From a virus, in the IMG/VR virus record IMGVR_UViG_3300022187_000117, positions 1 through 33,414 of that record: 33,414 nt of DNA; one strand, given 5' to 3'. Under the pieces are notes generated by a model. That model did no database searches, had not been told where the DNA came from, and was given only the letters and a program-made list of their open reading frames with translations. A program made the position numbers and the translations under genes. Shown here one piece after another: positions 1-8,725 of the stretch; position 1 is the stretch's first letter; each line of letters starts with the position of its first letter.

Positions 1-481
1 TAGATCGAACATCTGCTCTAAAGGATAAGATATTTGCTGGTACATCATAATCAGCTACCTCTGTTGATTTTGTAATATACCAATCTGTTGGTGCAAGTAA
101 TCCACTTGCTTGTTGTTTGACTATTCTTTTCTTTTCAGTTTTTAAACCATAATTAATAACTTGGTTGCCATCATCATCTAAAACATTATTACCATCTTCA
201 TCTACTGCGTTTTCATCATTTAATCTTTTAGCAGTTGCAGTTCCCCAAGATTTAGTAACTTGACCATTAGCAAAACTATATTGTTCGTTTGTGTTATTGT
301 AATATGCTGGGTCTTTGTAATTAGTTGAATCAGTTATAACTTCATATAATCCTATTGCTTCTTTTTCAGCAGTAGTCCAAAGTTCAAATATTTTAGCTGG
401 GTATTGATTATCATTTAATTCAAATCCTTTTGGATATGAGAATGTTTTTGTTATCTGTCCATTTTCTACTAAAGCATACAT
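1..481 (-). CDS. Tail fibre-associated / tail assembly chaperone-like protein, truncated by the left window edge
   Basis: An open frame starts at the ATG at 481 and runs off the left edge, giving the first 160 residues. It begins MYALVENGQITKTFSYPKGF, has an acidic asparagine-rich stretch near residues 90-110, and ends with a segment containing LLAPTDWYITKS followed by a run near VPANILSFRADVR. That last pattern (proline-threonine-aspartate-tryptophan, then a short helix rich in arginine) is typical of C-terminal parts of phage tail fibre assembly proteins, so this is an inferred role. It starts 4 bases after the stop of the upstream fibre gene, with a poor ribosome binding site, so it is probably translated by coupling. 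The protein is a partial sequence and its family is not certain. Confidence 0.7.
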   Translation of the reverse strand, partial: MYALVENGQITKTFSYPKGFELNDNQYPAKIFELWTTAEKEAIGLYEVITDSTNYKDPAYYNNTNEQYSFANGQVTKSWGTATAKRLNDENAVDEDGNNVLDDDGNQVINYGLKTEKKRIVKQQASGLLAPTDWYITKSTEVADYDVPANILSFRADVRS

Positions 482-485
482 ATTA

Positions 486-1136
486 TTAACCTATATTTAA
501 TGATCTTCCTGTTTCTAATAAATTTGTTCCATCAGATTTAAAAACAATCACATCTTTTGCAGATGCAGTTGTAGTTAGAGTTGGTGCAGTTGCCCCTGTG
601 AATTTGTAAGCACTATTAAAAGTTAATGTTCTTGAGCCTGTACCATCTTGAATTATTGTTAATGAATAAAATGCACCAGCTTGTTGGTTTGTTGGTGCGT
701 TAAGTGTTCTGTTTCCAGCTAGTGTAACTTTTGCAACTTGTTGAGTTGATAAATTCCAATCTATAGTAGCACCATCAGTTAATGTTTGTTCAGCAAAATA
801 ACCTTTTTTTGTAAATAAGATATTACTATCAGATAAAGTTAAAACTGTTCCTGTTGCAGTTGTTGAAAGTCCTGTAATTGAAATTGTACTATCTAACCAA
901 TTAACTGTGTTAGCTGAATGGTCTAAAGTTGCCAAAGATATATCATCTGCACCATCATAATATTTTAGAGTTGGATTAGTTGCTGAGGTAGTATCTAGCC
1001 AAATCGTCCCCACAACAGCACCACTTGGTCTTGATGTTCCAGAATTAGATGAATTTATTGCAGATAAAACATTATTAATATCTGTTCTAGTAGCTGGAAA
1101 TGATTGGTTTGCTATATTGTAATCGTGTTGTGCCAT
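486..1136 (-). CDS. Putative tail fibre / receptor-binding structural protein
   Basis: This 216-residue protein begins MAQHDYNIANQSFPATRTDI and is rich in serine, threonine, asparagine and glycine, with almost no cysteine. A segment near residues 35-60 (GAVVGTIWLDTTSATNP, then a YYDG motif) is the usual N-terminal module of short phage fibre or tail spike-associated proteins. The rest is repetitive beta-structure of the sort LTDGATIDWNLSTQQVAKVT. Its position after the J-like tail tip gene and before another fibre-associated gene fits a part of the tail end that contacts the host. The start at 1136 is 17 bases after the J-like stop and has a modest GGAGTATAAG site. The exact function and receptor cannot be read from the sequence. 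Confidence 0.8.
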   Translation of the reverse strand: MAQHDYNIANQSFPATRTDINNVLSAINSSNSGTSRPSGAVVGTIWLDTTSATNPTLKYYDGADDISLATLDHSANTVNWLDSTISITGLSTTATGTVLTLSDSNILFTKKGYFAEQTLTDGATIDWNLSTQQVAKVTLAGNRTLNAPTNQQAGAFYSLTIIQDGTGSRTLTFNSAYKFTGATAPTLTTTASAKDVIVFKSDGTNLLETGRSLNIG

Positions 1137-1153
1137 GATTTCTTATACTCCTT

Positions 1154-4100
1154 TTAAAAACCTTTTGCAATAAAATCAAATGTTCTCGATATATTTGTTC
1201 CACTTGAATTTTTAAATAAAACATCAAAGCCATTAATTGTTTTATTAGATACTGTGAAGAAATCTCCTGTTGCCATGTTTTCTCCTGTGATACCAACTGC
1301 ATAATTAACAGATTTGTATGGGTTTGTAAATGTTACTGTTTTAGTTCCAGCACCAGATACTATATCATTTCCACTAAATATTCTATCAGGCATATCTATT
1401 GTAACTGTTACTTCTGATACGACAGGAGTAGAAGCACCATCTGTTGAAGTTAAAACAACTCTAAATTTAAAAAATCTAGCAGTATAATTTCCTATTACAA
1501 AATTTTGAAAAGCTGTGTATGTTGAGTTATCATCACTTGTTGCTATTTCTAAATGTGCCTCACAGTTGGCTGGTGTATCTCCATCAAAGTTAGAAGGTGC
1601 AGAATCAAATAATCCACTTTTATTATCAAAAAGGTCATCTGGATTATCAGATGTTTGACTTAAAGTTGCAGTAATTCTTGCAGTATGTTTTGCACCTATA
1701 TCAATTACATCTGCAAATTCATAATTACCATTTGCATTAAAATCAGCATTAGAAACACCAGAATCAAATACTCTAGTAGTTTCATCATCAAATAATCCAG
1801 AAGCACTATCAAAGAGTTCTGATGAATCTAATTCTATTGCATTGTCAGTTAATAATGTATTTGTAAATGTACCAGTAAAATTAGGGTGTTCTGATTGTGT
1901 TGCAACTGCATTATGATTAACAACATCAGTTACATTAGAAATAATAGATGTTGCATTAGAACTAAAGTTACCAAGTTTATCAACTGCTTTGATTAGATAA
2001 GTTCCAGCCCTAGCTGGTACAGTTATTGAAGTTGCTGGTCTTGATACTTTTGTAACTAAATTAACTGAGTTTTGCCAATCAGCAGTTCCATCTGTTTCAA
2101 TAGCATATCTAATTTGATAATATGCTAAATCTAAATCTGGTATCTGTGTCCAACTTAAATGTGCATTTGTTCCAACAATGTTACAAGAAAAATCATTAAT
2201 ATCAGATGGTGGCTCAATAGCACCTACGATTGTTCTTTGTGCTGATACATAAGCTGATGATACGCCTAAACTATTTACAGCTTTAACTCTTACGTCATAC
2301 ACCTTTTGGTCAACAACATTTAAAACTCTATGATTTAATCCTTTACCTTGAGCATAAATAATAAAATCTGAATCTGTACTTAACTTGTATTCTACTTGGT
2401 AATAATCAATAAATTTATCAACAGAAGCACCTATAGATATATCTAACGCTACAATTACAGTTCCATCATTATACTCAACTAAAGTATCATCAAGTGTAAC
2501 ACTTGCTGGTGGTTGGATAGTAAATGGATTAGGAAGATTAGTAGCTGGTACTGTCGGTGCTTGTGTTTTAGTTGCCCAAGTATAATGTGCGTCTTGATGT
2601 TCTACTAAATCTAAACCAAGTGTGAAATCTGGATTAAATTTAATAGATAAAACTCTAAAAGGTTTAGCACTAAATCCAATTGAACTATGCGTTATATTTA
2701 CAATATCTCCTATTGCTAAATCATACGCACTAAAAGAAACATTAATCGATAATCTTAAAGAATCTCTAGTCCGTCTAAGTATAACTTCTGCCATTTCTTC
2801 TGCTTGATAAGTATTTGTTATGACTTTGCCAAAATCAAATCTACCCTCTAACAAAAATCCACCATCATCAGCTTTCATAGTTGAATGACGATCTGCACTT
2901 GGTAATCCACTATCATCTATTGGTGGAAACTGTACTTCGTCAACTTGATAATTACGATCAGGGTTAACATAAGTTACAATAACTCTATTATACTTTTCGT
3001 TTTTAGCTGGAGTTGTTAAAGTATATCCACCTATAATATTATCTTCTGTTAATGTTATTGATGCAGTTCCTGTTGTTTCAATAATTAAATTGTATTTACC
3101 TTGTGTGTATGGCAGATAACCTCTACACCCTTTTAAAAGTTCTCTTACATTTTCTAATAATTTTTTAGAAGTATCTATAACTGCATTAGTATCAAATATA
3201 TTTATATCACTACCACCAGAATAAGGTGTAACTTGTGTTTCGCAAACTTGTGAGGCATCATAAAAAGATTGTAAATCTATTTCACTAATTGCTAATCCTT
3301 TTCCATATCTTTCATTTGTTAAATAATCTAATAAGCACCAAGCTGGATTAGTTTGAAAAGATGCAGATTGCTCTACTAAACTTGAATTATAAGTTCTTAC
3401 TTTTTTTCCTTTTATTCTAGCTTGTACTTTTGGAATTCCACTAAATGCGTCTTGATTCCATTTAAACCTTAATGCTAAATAGCAAAGACCAGATAGCTTA
3501 TGATTACTTCCCCAATTTGATAGTGCTGATAATATACCTGAAGCAGATTGCCCATCAGTTCCAAAGTGTGGTTCTACTCTAATTAAACTTTCTGCACTTG
3601 AGCCTTCTTCATTTGGGTCAGCTTTATAAAAATTGCTATCTGAACTATTTACTTCTACTTCTGTTCCATCTGATAATGCACTTGCCCATGTTACAACTTT
3701 GTCATCTACTCTTATTTCTTCAATAGAATTTATTTCTCCCTCTGCCATAACGATAGCCATATAAAGATATTGATTTGTGTTACCACCACCAGAATCTAAA
3801 AAGACACGAGTACCACCAACTAATCTTTCTCCATAAATTACAGGAATGTTTGAGTCATTACTTTGTTTATTTAAAAGTATTCCTGTTTCAAATTCATCTG
3901 CTTCATTTAATCCATAATCTGGAATGTCAGGAACTTTAGGTCTAAACAACCATGATATTGCGATGGTTGCAATTATCTGTACTACTTTATTGGTTGTGAA
4001 ATAACTAACAGCTGCTGAAATTAATGCAGTAAAAAAAAAAGATTTAATTTTAGTTTTTTTAACTTCTAATCCAGCACCACCATATTGTTTTAAAAGTTTT

Positions 4101-4204
4101 TCTTCTCTTTTATTTATATAAGCAAGGAACTCTCCTTTGGGTGCGTGTTTGTTTAAAATTTTCTTTGCTAATTTGATTAGTAATTTTTCAAACCATCTAA
4201 ACAT
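1154..4204 (-). CDS. Tail tip / central fibre protein (lambda gpJ-like)
   Basis: This is the largest protein here, 1016 residues. A basic amphipathic start (MFRWFEKLLIKLAKKIL) is followed by a hydrophobic segment at roughly residues 54-85, then the diagnostic stretch NIPVIYGERLVGGTRVFL and an EGEINSIEEIRVDDKVV segment, as seen in gpJ-type tail tip attachment proteins. The middle has repeated fibronectin type III-like units (LSWTQIPDLDLAYYQIRY and similar). The C-terminal third is rich in D, S, N and F with repeated LFDSASGLFDDE-like units. Such proteins form the tail tip and touch the receptor; here this is inferred from family resemblance and position. It overlaps the preceding gene by TAATG. 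The hydrophobic N-terminal stretch may take part in membrane contact. Confidence 0.88.
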   Translation of the reverse strand: MFRWFEKLLIKLAKKILNKHAPKGEFLAYINKREEKLLKQYGGAGLEVKKTKIKSFFFTALISAAVSYFTTNKVVQIIATIAISWLFRPKVPDIPDYGLNEADEFETGILLNKQSNDSNIPVIYGERLVGGTRVFLDSGGGNTNQYLYMAIVMAEGEINSIEEIRVDDKVVTWASALSDGTEVEVNSSDSNFYKADPNEEGSSAESLIRVEPHFGTDGQSASGILSALSNWGSNHKLSGLCYLALRFKWNQDAFSGIPKVQARIKGKKVRTYNSSLVEQSASFQTNPAWCLLDYLTNERYGKGLAISEIDLQSFYDASQVCETQVTPYSGGSDINIFDTNAVIDTSKKLLENVRELLKGCRGYLPYTQGKYNLIIETTGTASITLTEDNIIGGYTLTTPAKNEKYNRVIVTYVNPDRNYQVDEVQFPPIDDSGLPSADRHSTMKADDGGFLLEGRFDFGKVITNTYQAEEMAEVILRRTRDSLRLSINVSFSAYDLAIGDIVNITHSSIGFSAKPFRVLSIKFNPDFTLGLDLVEHQDAHYTWATKTQAPTVPATNLPNPFTIQPPASVTLDDTLVEYNDGTVIVALDISIGASVDKFIDYYQVEYKLSTDSDFIIYAQGKGLNHRVLNVVDQKVYDVRVKAVNSLGVSSAYVSAQRTIVGAIEPPSDINDFSCNIVGTNAHLSWTQIPDLDLAYYQIRYAIETDGTADWQNSVNLVTKVSRPATSITVPARAGTYLIKAVDKLGNFSSNATSIISNVTDVVNHNAVATQSEHPNFTGTFTNTLLTDNAIELDSSELFDSASGLFDDETTRVFDSGVSNADFNANGNYEFADVIDIGAKHTARITATLSQTSDNPDDLFDNKSGLFDSAPSNFDGDTPANCEAHLEIATSDDNSTYTAFQNFVIGNYTARFFKFRVVLTSTDGASTPVVSEVTVTIDMPDRIFSGNDIVSGAGTKTVTFTNPYKSVNYAVGITGENMATGDFFTVSNKTINGFDVLFKNSSGTNISRTFDFIAKGF

Positions 4205-4770
4205 TATTCTCTACCCCACTTAACATCTTGTACTGTTTCTGATGAAAAATCCATACCAACATCTGTACTAAAAAATCTTTGTTGTGAAGTGTTGTTTGTT
4301 TTTCTTCCATTTTTCTTTTCAAAATCAGCCCAATGTGAAACAACAGATAAATTAACTATACTTTCTTTTGTGGTTTCATTAATTGCAAAATTTTCTATAT
4401 TTCCTTTATAAAGAAGAAAGGGATCTGAAATTATTTGATTTGTATTAGTTAACAATCCTCTAAATATAGTTACTTCGTCATTTGTTATATTTTCATTTAA
4501 TACTGTTGAAATGAATGTTTGATCTGCACCAGATAAAGATATTAATAAACTTGATTTAGTTACATCTATTTCTTCAGTAAAATCAGAAATACCAATAATA
4601 AAATCTGATGGGGTATAAGTAACTGAAGAACCTGATACTGATGAAGTTAATGAGAATGAACAATCGGTAAAATTAACAGGAGTACTAAAATTTATTGTAA
4701 GAAAATGAAAAGGTCTAATATCATTCGTCGCTAATGCTGTCTTGATTGATGATGTTAAATTCCTTGTCAT
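4204..4770 (-). CDS. Minor tail / tail tip assembly protein
   Basis: This 188-residue protein begins MTRNLTSSIKTALATNDIRP. It has a beta-rich body with an FTEEIDVTKSSLLISLSG segment and an IFRGLL motif, followed by a WADFEKKNGRKTNN segment near residue 150 and a C-terminal VKWGRE. The arrangement (short helix, beta sandwich, then a basic segment before a tryptophan) resembles DUF2163-like hub or tail tip proteins of gene-transfer agents and siphophages. That resemblance is by eye only. It lies directly before the gpJ-like gene and after two further tail genes, in the usual place for baseplate hub components. Its start lies 50 bases inside the upstream 76-residue gene. Confidence 0.72.
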   Translation of the reverse strand: MTRNLTSSIKTALATNDIRPFHFLTINFSTPVNFTDCSFSLTSSVSGSSVTYTPSDFIIGISDFTEEIDVTKSSLLISLSGADQTFISTVLNENITNDEVTIFRGLLTNTNQIISDPFLLYKGNIENFAINETTKESIVNLSVVSHWADFEKKNGRKTNNTSQQRFFSTDVGMDFSSETVQDVKWGRE

Positions 4771-4951
4771 TATGCTTCTCGTAAGTAGTTCTAACTAATT
4801 GTTCCGTACCTTTTATCATAGTAATTTCAAACTTGCTATTAGGTTTTTTAAATTCCTTCAGGTCGTTAGTTCTTATATTTATTTCACTTTCATCTACTAT
4901 GATTTCAGCAACAAAGTCAGCCGTAACAAGGTGGGTTATTTTATATTTCAT
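4721..4951 (-). CDS. Small conserved tail-region protein, unknown function
   Basis: This encodes 76 residues beginning MKYKITHLVTADFVAEIIVD. It is charged and lacks membrane segments, and the pattern suggests a small mixed alpha/beta domain. It starts on the last base of the upstream tail gene's stop (TAATG) and its 3' end overlaps the next gene by 50 bases, so it is embedded in the tail tip operon and probably coupled. I do not recognise a family. A tail tip chaperone or small structural part is possible from context only. Confidence 0.65.
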   Translation of the reverse strand: MKYKITHLVTADFVAEIIVDESEINIRTNDLKEFKKPNSKFEITMIKGTEQLVRTTYEKHNDKEFNIINQDSISDE

Positions 4952-5571
4952 TAAAGAGATTCTTCTACATCAAATTCAAATTGATATAATAACGCTCCAT
5001 CATTAGCAGTACCAACAGCACCAAACTCTTGAATATCATTAGTTAGATGTACTGTAAAAGGAACATTGTCATAAGTTACTACTGAATCATCTGCTACTGT
5101 TTGTAAAAGAGGTGGCTCGATAGTTACTGTTGAAGCACCACTAGAGGCTTGGACATCTGCTACAATCATATAAACTTTATCGTGACTAGCAAACTTAATA
5201 AAATCTCCTGACTTAAATGCGTGTGGATTGTCATTATGGTGTCCGTCCATAGCAATCGTTGTATCTCCTACTGCGTGAGAGCCATTTACCAATACAGTAT
5301 TAGTTTCATTACCTCTGGCATTTGTAACTTCTGGTGGGATAATGGTAAAGTTTTCTTTGCCTGATCTTTGTTTAATTATAAAAGCCATTAATTCTCCATA
5401 AACATCTGATCTAGTTCCTGTAATAACTCTAATAGTAAATGCAAATCTTTGATTGTCTATCTGTCTAGCAAGTTTTTTACCAGATACACTTTTTGAAATA
5501 ATAGTATTTTGAATAGACTTTATTCCTAAAGATTCAAACTTAGCAGAAGATATTGGAAAAGCACCTGACAT
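4951..5571 (-). CDS. Distal tail / minor tail protein
   Basis: This 206-residue protein begins MSGAFPISSAKFESLGIKSI. An N-terminal beta structure with the segment QNTIISKSVSGKKLARQ is followed by a domain containing FIIKQRSGKENFTIIPPEV, and a C-terminal QFEFDVEESL. The opening (an aromatic/serine stretch, then arginine-rich beta strands fitting over a tube) is what one expects of a distal tail protein that caps the tail tube. The position directly downstream of the tape measure gene supports it. It overlaps the tape measure stop by TAATG. The identification rests on position and general pattern, not on a named domain. Confidence 0.75.
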   Translation of the reverse strand: MSGAFPISSAKFESLGIKSIQNTIISKSVSGKKLARQIDNQRFAFTIRVITGTRSDVYGELMAFIIKQRSGKENFTIIPPEVTNARGNETNTVLVNGSHAVGDTTIAMDGHHNDNPHAFKSGDFIKFASHDKVYMIVADVQASSGASTVTIEPPLLQTVADDSVVTYDNVPFTVHLTNDIQEFGAVGTANDGALLYQFEFDVEESL

Positions 5572-7535
5572 TAAATTAAACTCTCCTGACCTCTTTCATT
5601 AACTGCGTTATTAATTAATTGAGTTATAGTTCCTCTTGATCTTACAAGTAATTCTTCAAAGCCTGAAGCATCTACTGTGTTAATGTTAAAATTAACTGTA
5701 GTACCACCACCATTTCTTGTGCCTCTTGCGTTTTGAGTTATTTGACCGGTTTGATTAGGAACGAATAATTCTGGTCCTCTCTCTCCAACTACAACAGCTT
5801 TACCTTTTGATACAGCACCACCTTTAGCAAAAAATTCTAATCCACTTCCACTTCCACCACTACCACCTCCTAGAGCATTGAATAATATTGCTCTTTTTCT
5901 TTCTGTGTTTTGAGACTTCATTAAATTTAATTTATCTGCTTCAGCTTCTACTTCTTCTCTGTTTAAAATTTTGTTAATTTGTCGTAGTGCTATTTCTTCA
6001 ATTAGACTTGATAAAATATTTACCATAATACTTTGTGCTATTTCTTTAAGTGTCATGTTTAAATCTTTACCCCTTACAACTACTTCTGCAAGTCCTTTTG
6101 ATAAACTTTTAACTGAACCAACTATACCTTTTGCAAGTCTTTCATTAACACTTTCTAATTGTTTTTTAATTTTTTCTTGAATTATTTCTCCAACTTTTCC
6201 AAAATCAACTCCTGTTTCTTGAACTTCTTTTTTTACTTTACCAGCTAAGTCTAAAAGTTTTTTCATTTGTTCGTTAGTTAATTCCATATTCTTCATTACT
6301 GATTCTATAAATTTTTCTACAGCTTTTGTTGCAATCATCCAATCTTGAGTATTTTCTGCTGATGCTCTTGTTTGTGCATTTAGTTCAGCTAATGGTGTTT
6401 GTAATCTTTCAGCCGCATCTTTAAATTCTTTAACAGTTTTCATATTAGCATTGAAAGTTTCTTCAGAGATTAATTTTAAGAATCTCATAGATTTTGCCAT
6501 ACCCTCTATCATAGAACCATAAGCACTAGATAGACTTCCTAACATTGATCTTAATGAATCAAAAATAGAACCAAGAAATAAAACTAATAATTTACCTTTA
6601 CCACCTAACATAAGGAAACCAACTACACCTAATTCTTGAACTCCTCTTGGTAATGATTTTAAAACCTCCATTGTTCCTTTTATTGCATGTGCAACAAACA
6701 TAAATGGTCTTCGTAACGAATCTACAATAACAGCTCCACTAATTAATATTTGTTTAGTAACTGTAATTAAAAAATCTGAAGTTCTTGCACTAGCTTTTGC
6801 TAACATCTCTCCATTTTGTTCAATCATTTCATTTATAACAACAAGACCATTTTTAATAAAATCAAAGAAACCAGCTCTGTTAGTTTCAAGTTTAAATTTA
6901 AAAAGTTTATCTGATAACATTGAAAGTGTTCCTGTAAAGGTAACTGCCATAACTTTCATCGCATTACCAAATTCTCCATCTGGTCCAAATACTTTGAAAA
7001 AAGCATCTCTAGTTTCTTTTGCAGTCTTTTTCGCACCAGCTTCAAATCCTAATAAATCTCTAACGCCTCTTTCTCTAAATACATCAGCGGCCGCTATACC
7101 ACCTGAAAATGCTCTTTGTATTTGTGTTGCAGTTATAGCAAAGTCTAATCCTGTTACTGTAGCAACATTACCTGTTACTTCTAAAATCTTTGCTAGTTCT
7201 TCTGCATCTTTAGATACAACAGCTAAGTTTCCTGAAGCCGCTGAAATTTCTCCGAGTGAAAAAGGTACTTTAGCCGCAAAATTAATTAATTCATTAAATG
7301 CTTTGTTACCCTCTTCCATTCCTTTAAATAGAAATGCAAATCTAACACCTAAATTTTCTACTTGTGAACCAACACTTAATAATGATTTGATAACTAACGC
7401 ACCACCTATACCAGCTAATGCACCTTGTATTGAAAATACGGTATTTTGTAATCTACCTAAACCAGCTTGAACAGAACCTAATGCTTGTTTTGTTTTATCT
7501 TTTGCAAGAATGTTTATAAGTAAATTTTGAGCCAT
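5571..7535 (-). CDS. Tail tape measure protein
   Basis: A 654-residue protein on the tail side of the chaperone genes. It begins MAQNLLINILAKDKTKQALG and has hydrophobic helical stretches around residues 38-55 and 300-330, long predicted helices and coiled coils between about 380 and 530, and the C-terminal signature GGAVSKGKAVVVGERGPELF typical of siphophage tape measures. In the family the protein sets tail length and is ejected ahead of the DNA. At 654 residues the tail would be short to medium (about 100 nm by the usual 0.15 nm per residue, an inference). The ATG at 7535 lies just past the end of the frameshifted chaperone product at 7538. Confidence 0.92.
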   Translation of the reverse strand: MAQNLLINILAKDKTKQALGSVQAGLGRLQNTVFSIQGALAGIGGALVIKSLLSVGSQVENLGVRFAFLFKGMEEGNKAFNELINFAAKVPFSLGEISAASGNLAVVSKDAEELAKILEVTGNVATVTGLDFAITATQIQRAFSGGIAAADVFRERGVRDLLGFEAGAKKTAKETRDAFFKVFGPDGEFGNAMKVMAVTFTGTLSMLSDKLFKFKLETNRAGFFDFIKNGLVVINEMIEQNGEMLAKASARTSDFLITVTKQILISGAVIVDSLRRPFMFVAHAIKGTMEVLKSLPRGVQELGVVGFLMLGGKGKLLVLFLGSIFDSLRSMLGSLSSAYGSMIEGMAKSMRFLKLISEETFNANMKTVKEFKDAAERLQTPLAELNAQTRASAENTQDWMIATKAVEKFIESVMKNMELTNEQMKKLLDLAGKVKKEVQETGVDFGKVGEIIQEKIKKQLESVNERLAKGIVGSVKSLSKGLAEVVVRGKDLNMTLKEIAQSIMVNILSSLIEEIALRQINKILNREEVEAEADKLNLMKSQNTERKRAILFNALGGGSGGSGSGLEFFAKGGAVSKGKAVVVGERGPELFVPNQTGQITQNARGTRNGGGTTVNFNINTVDASGFEELLVRSRGTITQLINNAVNERGQESLI

Positions 7536-7537
7536 AT

Positions 7538-7696
7538 TTATTTCTTCATGTTAGCTTTGGACTGTTCACTTTCATCTAACATAAATCCAATCCAAAGATT
7601 AAACTCATATTCACTCATCTGACTAAGTTCAGATAAATTTATTTTGAGCCTATCTGCTAGTATTAGCATATTTTTAAGCTCTATGTCAGTACTTAC
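7538..7696 (-). CDS. Tail assembly chaperone, -1 frameshift extension (gpGT-like C-terminal part)
   Basis: There is no good independent start, but the -1 frame relative to the upstream 113-residue gene is open from the slippery site at 7696-7702 to TAA at 7538-7540. It adds 52 residues beginning VSTDIELKNMLILADRLK and containing MSEYEFNLWIGFMLDES. The fused product would be 165 residues (join 8034-7696 and, after a one-base slip, 7696-7538). This is the T part of a G/GT chaperone pair, which in siphophages binds the tape measure and recruits the tail tube protein. It ends two bases before the tape measure ATG, exactly where such extensions end in lambda-like tail operons. Inference from arrangement and slippery sequence; strongly supported. 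Confidence 0.85.
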   Translation of the reverse strand, partial: VSTDIELKNMLILADRLKINLSELSQMSEYEFNLWIGFMLDESEQSKANMKK

Positions 7697-8034
7697 TTTT
7701 TTTTTAATTCCTCAGCACTTGGAGTTTGAACCATGGCTATAGCTATCTTTGACAGTACATCGGAATCTACTTTATGCATGATTGGAAGTTTATCTTCTAA
7801 TGAAAAAATCTTTTCGCCATCTTTATCAATAGCTTTCATAATAACTACATCAGCTAATAGTCCAGCATCGTTTAGATTTTCTGTTTTATTAAAAAGTTTT
7901 TTCTTTTCTGCAAGAGTTATTGGTTGCCAATATATAATAGTTGGTTGACCTTTTTCGTCTTGCCATTCTTCCACTTCAATAGATTGAACACCTAGAGACT
8001 CAAAATGAGATTTTGCTCTATCAATAATCTTCAT
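7693..8034 (-). CDS. Tail assembly chaperone, short form (gpG-like)
   Basis: The 113-residue protein begins MKIIDRAKSHFESLGVQSIE and contains ITLAEKKKLFNKTENLNDAG and a C-terminal AMVQTPSAEELKKK. It lies between the major tail protein and tape measure genes, the standard place for the tail assembly chaperone. Its last codons are TTA AAA AAA AAG then TAA, so the stop directly follows a slippery run that lets some ribosomes continue in the -1 frame. In the family the short form predominates and both forms are absent from mature tails. The upstream major tail gene stops 8 bases before its start. Confidence 0.85.
   Translation of the reverse strand: MKIIDRAKSHFESLGVQSIEVEEWQDEKGQPTIIYWQPITLAEKKKLFNKTENLNDAGLLADVVIMKAIDKDGEKIFSLEDKLPIMHKVDSDVLSKIAIAMVQTPSAEELKKK
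7696..7702 (-). promoter_or_regulatory. Programmed -1 ribosomal frameshift site
   Basis: On the minus strand nine A residues (7705-7697) are followed by G. In the zero frame this gives A AAA AAG directly before the UAA stop, the same heptamer as in E. coli dnaX. An A AAA AAA option begins three bases earlier. Slippage by one base backward opens a 52-codon extension. No clear stem-loop was found downstream by eye; the stop codon beside the site may provide the pause. Confidence 0.85.
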
Positions 8035-8042
8035 AAATTAGA

Positions 8043-8429
8043 TTATACTGTTCCTACTGTTAAAGCACCTGTACCTTGAAAAGTAACACTTCTAGAAATA
8101 ACTCCATCTAAAGTATTTGAAATTGACATTCCTGTTACAATTCCACTACCTGAATATGAAGCATCACCAGATGTATTACCCTCTGGAAGTAATGTGAAAG
8201 TTAAAGATGAACCTACTGTCATTTCTTCTTGTGAAGTATCTGTTTCGTCAAAATGACATTCAACAGAACCACTAAATGAAGTTCTTCCTGCTAAAAATGT
8301 TTTTGCAGAATCTGATAATGATGTATCTTCAACAACATCGCCTGTAGTTTCTAAAGTAAAGGCAGTTACTTCGCCTGTTACGTTAGATCCTGTTTTGACG
8401 ACACCTTCTTTTCCGTGATGGGTTGCCAT
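8043..8429 (-). CDS. Major tail (tube) protein
   Basis: The 128-residue protein begins MATHHGKEGVVKTGSNVTGE and is almost entirely beta-strand-like, with many serine, threonine and glycine residues, an FLAGRTSFSGSVECHFDE stretch, and VTFQGTGALTVGTV at the end. This composition, the compact size and the position between tail terminator and chaperone genes fit the tube-forming major tail protein of a siphophage. The strong GGAGAAAAAATC site before the ATG fits a highly expressed structural protein. Its 5' end overlaps a small upstream gene by 52 bases. The family name is not read directly, so the call is by pattern and synteny. Confidence 0.82.
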   Translation of the reverse strand: MATHHGKEGVVKTGSNVTGEVTAFTLETTGDVVEDTSLSDSAKTFLAGRTSFSGSVECHFDETDTSQEEMTVGSSLTFTLLPEGNTSGDASYSGSGIVTGMSISNTLDGVISRSVTFQGTGALTVGTV

Positions 8430-8557
8430 GATTTTTTCTCCTTGGTTTTAGTTTTGGTATTAGCTGGTTTATATCCTAGCTTCTCATAGTGTGCAAGATT
8501 ATTTTCGTTTATTGTAATCTCATCACTACCTTTATACATTTTTATATCTTTTGCCAT
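8378..8557 (-). CDS. Small tail-region protein overlapping the major tail gene
   Basis: A 59-codon open frame begins MAKDIKMYKGSDEITINENN and continues LAHYEKLGYKPANT, then a lysine/threonine-rich tail. MYKGS....ITINENN..HYEKLGYKP is a pattern common to small phage head-tail region proteins. The last 17 codons lie inside the start of the major tail gene in another frame, so the true C-terminus is partly constrained by that gene. It starts 18 bases after the stop of the small acidic gene, with an AAAGG site. The function is unknown. The conserved-looking first 33 residues support a real gene. Confidence 0.6.
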   Translation of the reverse strand: MAKDIKMYKGSDEITINENNLAHYEKLGYKPANTKTKTKEKKSWQPITEKKVSSKQDLT

Positions 8558-8575
8558 AACACCTTTATAATTGAT

Positions 8576-8725
8576 TTAATCTTCTTCTTCAAGTTCTTCA
8601 TTATCTTCTTCATAGTCTTCATATGGGTCTCCTTGTTCTTCAAGTTCTTCCTTAACTTCTTCACAAAGTATTGAAATCTTATCATTAAGTTTTTCTATTT
8701 TGTTAATTTTTTTTAATATGCTCAT
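8576..8725 (-). CDS. Small acidic protein, unknown function
   Basis: A 49-codon frame begins at the ATG overlapping the tail terminator stop (TAATG at 8725). It reads MSILKKINKIEKLNDKISIL and then becomes extremely acidic, with runs of glutamate and aspartate to the end. A short helix followed by an acidic disordered tail is all that can be seen. The tight overlap argues for translation. It could be a small chaperone or DNA-mimic-like peptide, but there is no direct support for either. Confidence 0.55.
   Translation of the reverse strand: MSILKKINKIEKLNDKISILCEEVKEELEEQGDPYEDYEEDNEELEEED

Noticed and set aside
6994-7470. Plus-strand open frame of 158 codons opposite the tape measure gene
   Set aside because: It is antisense to a clear tape measure protein, has no ribosome binding site or recognisable domain, and its composition follows from the codon pattern of the real gene.
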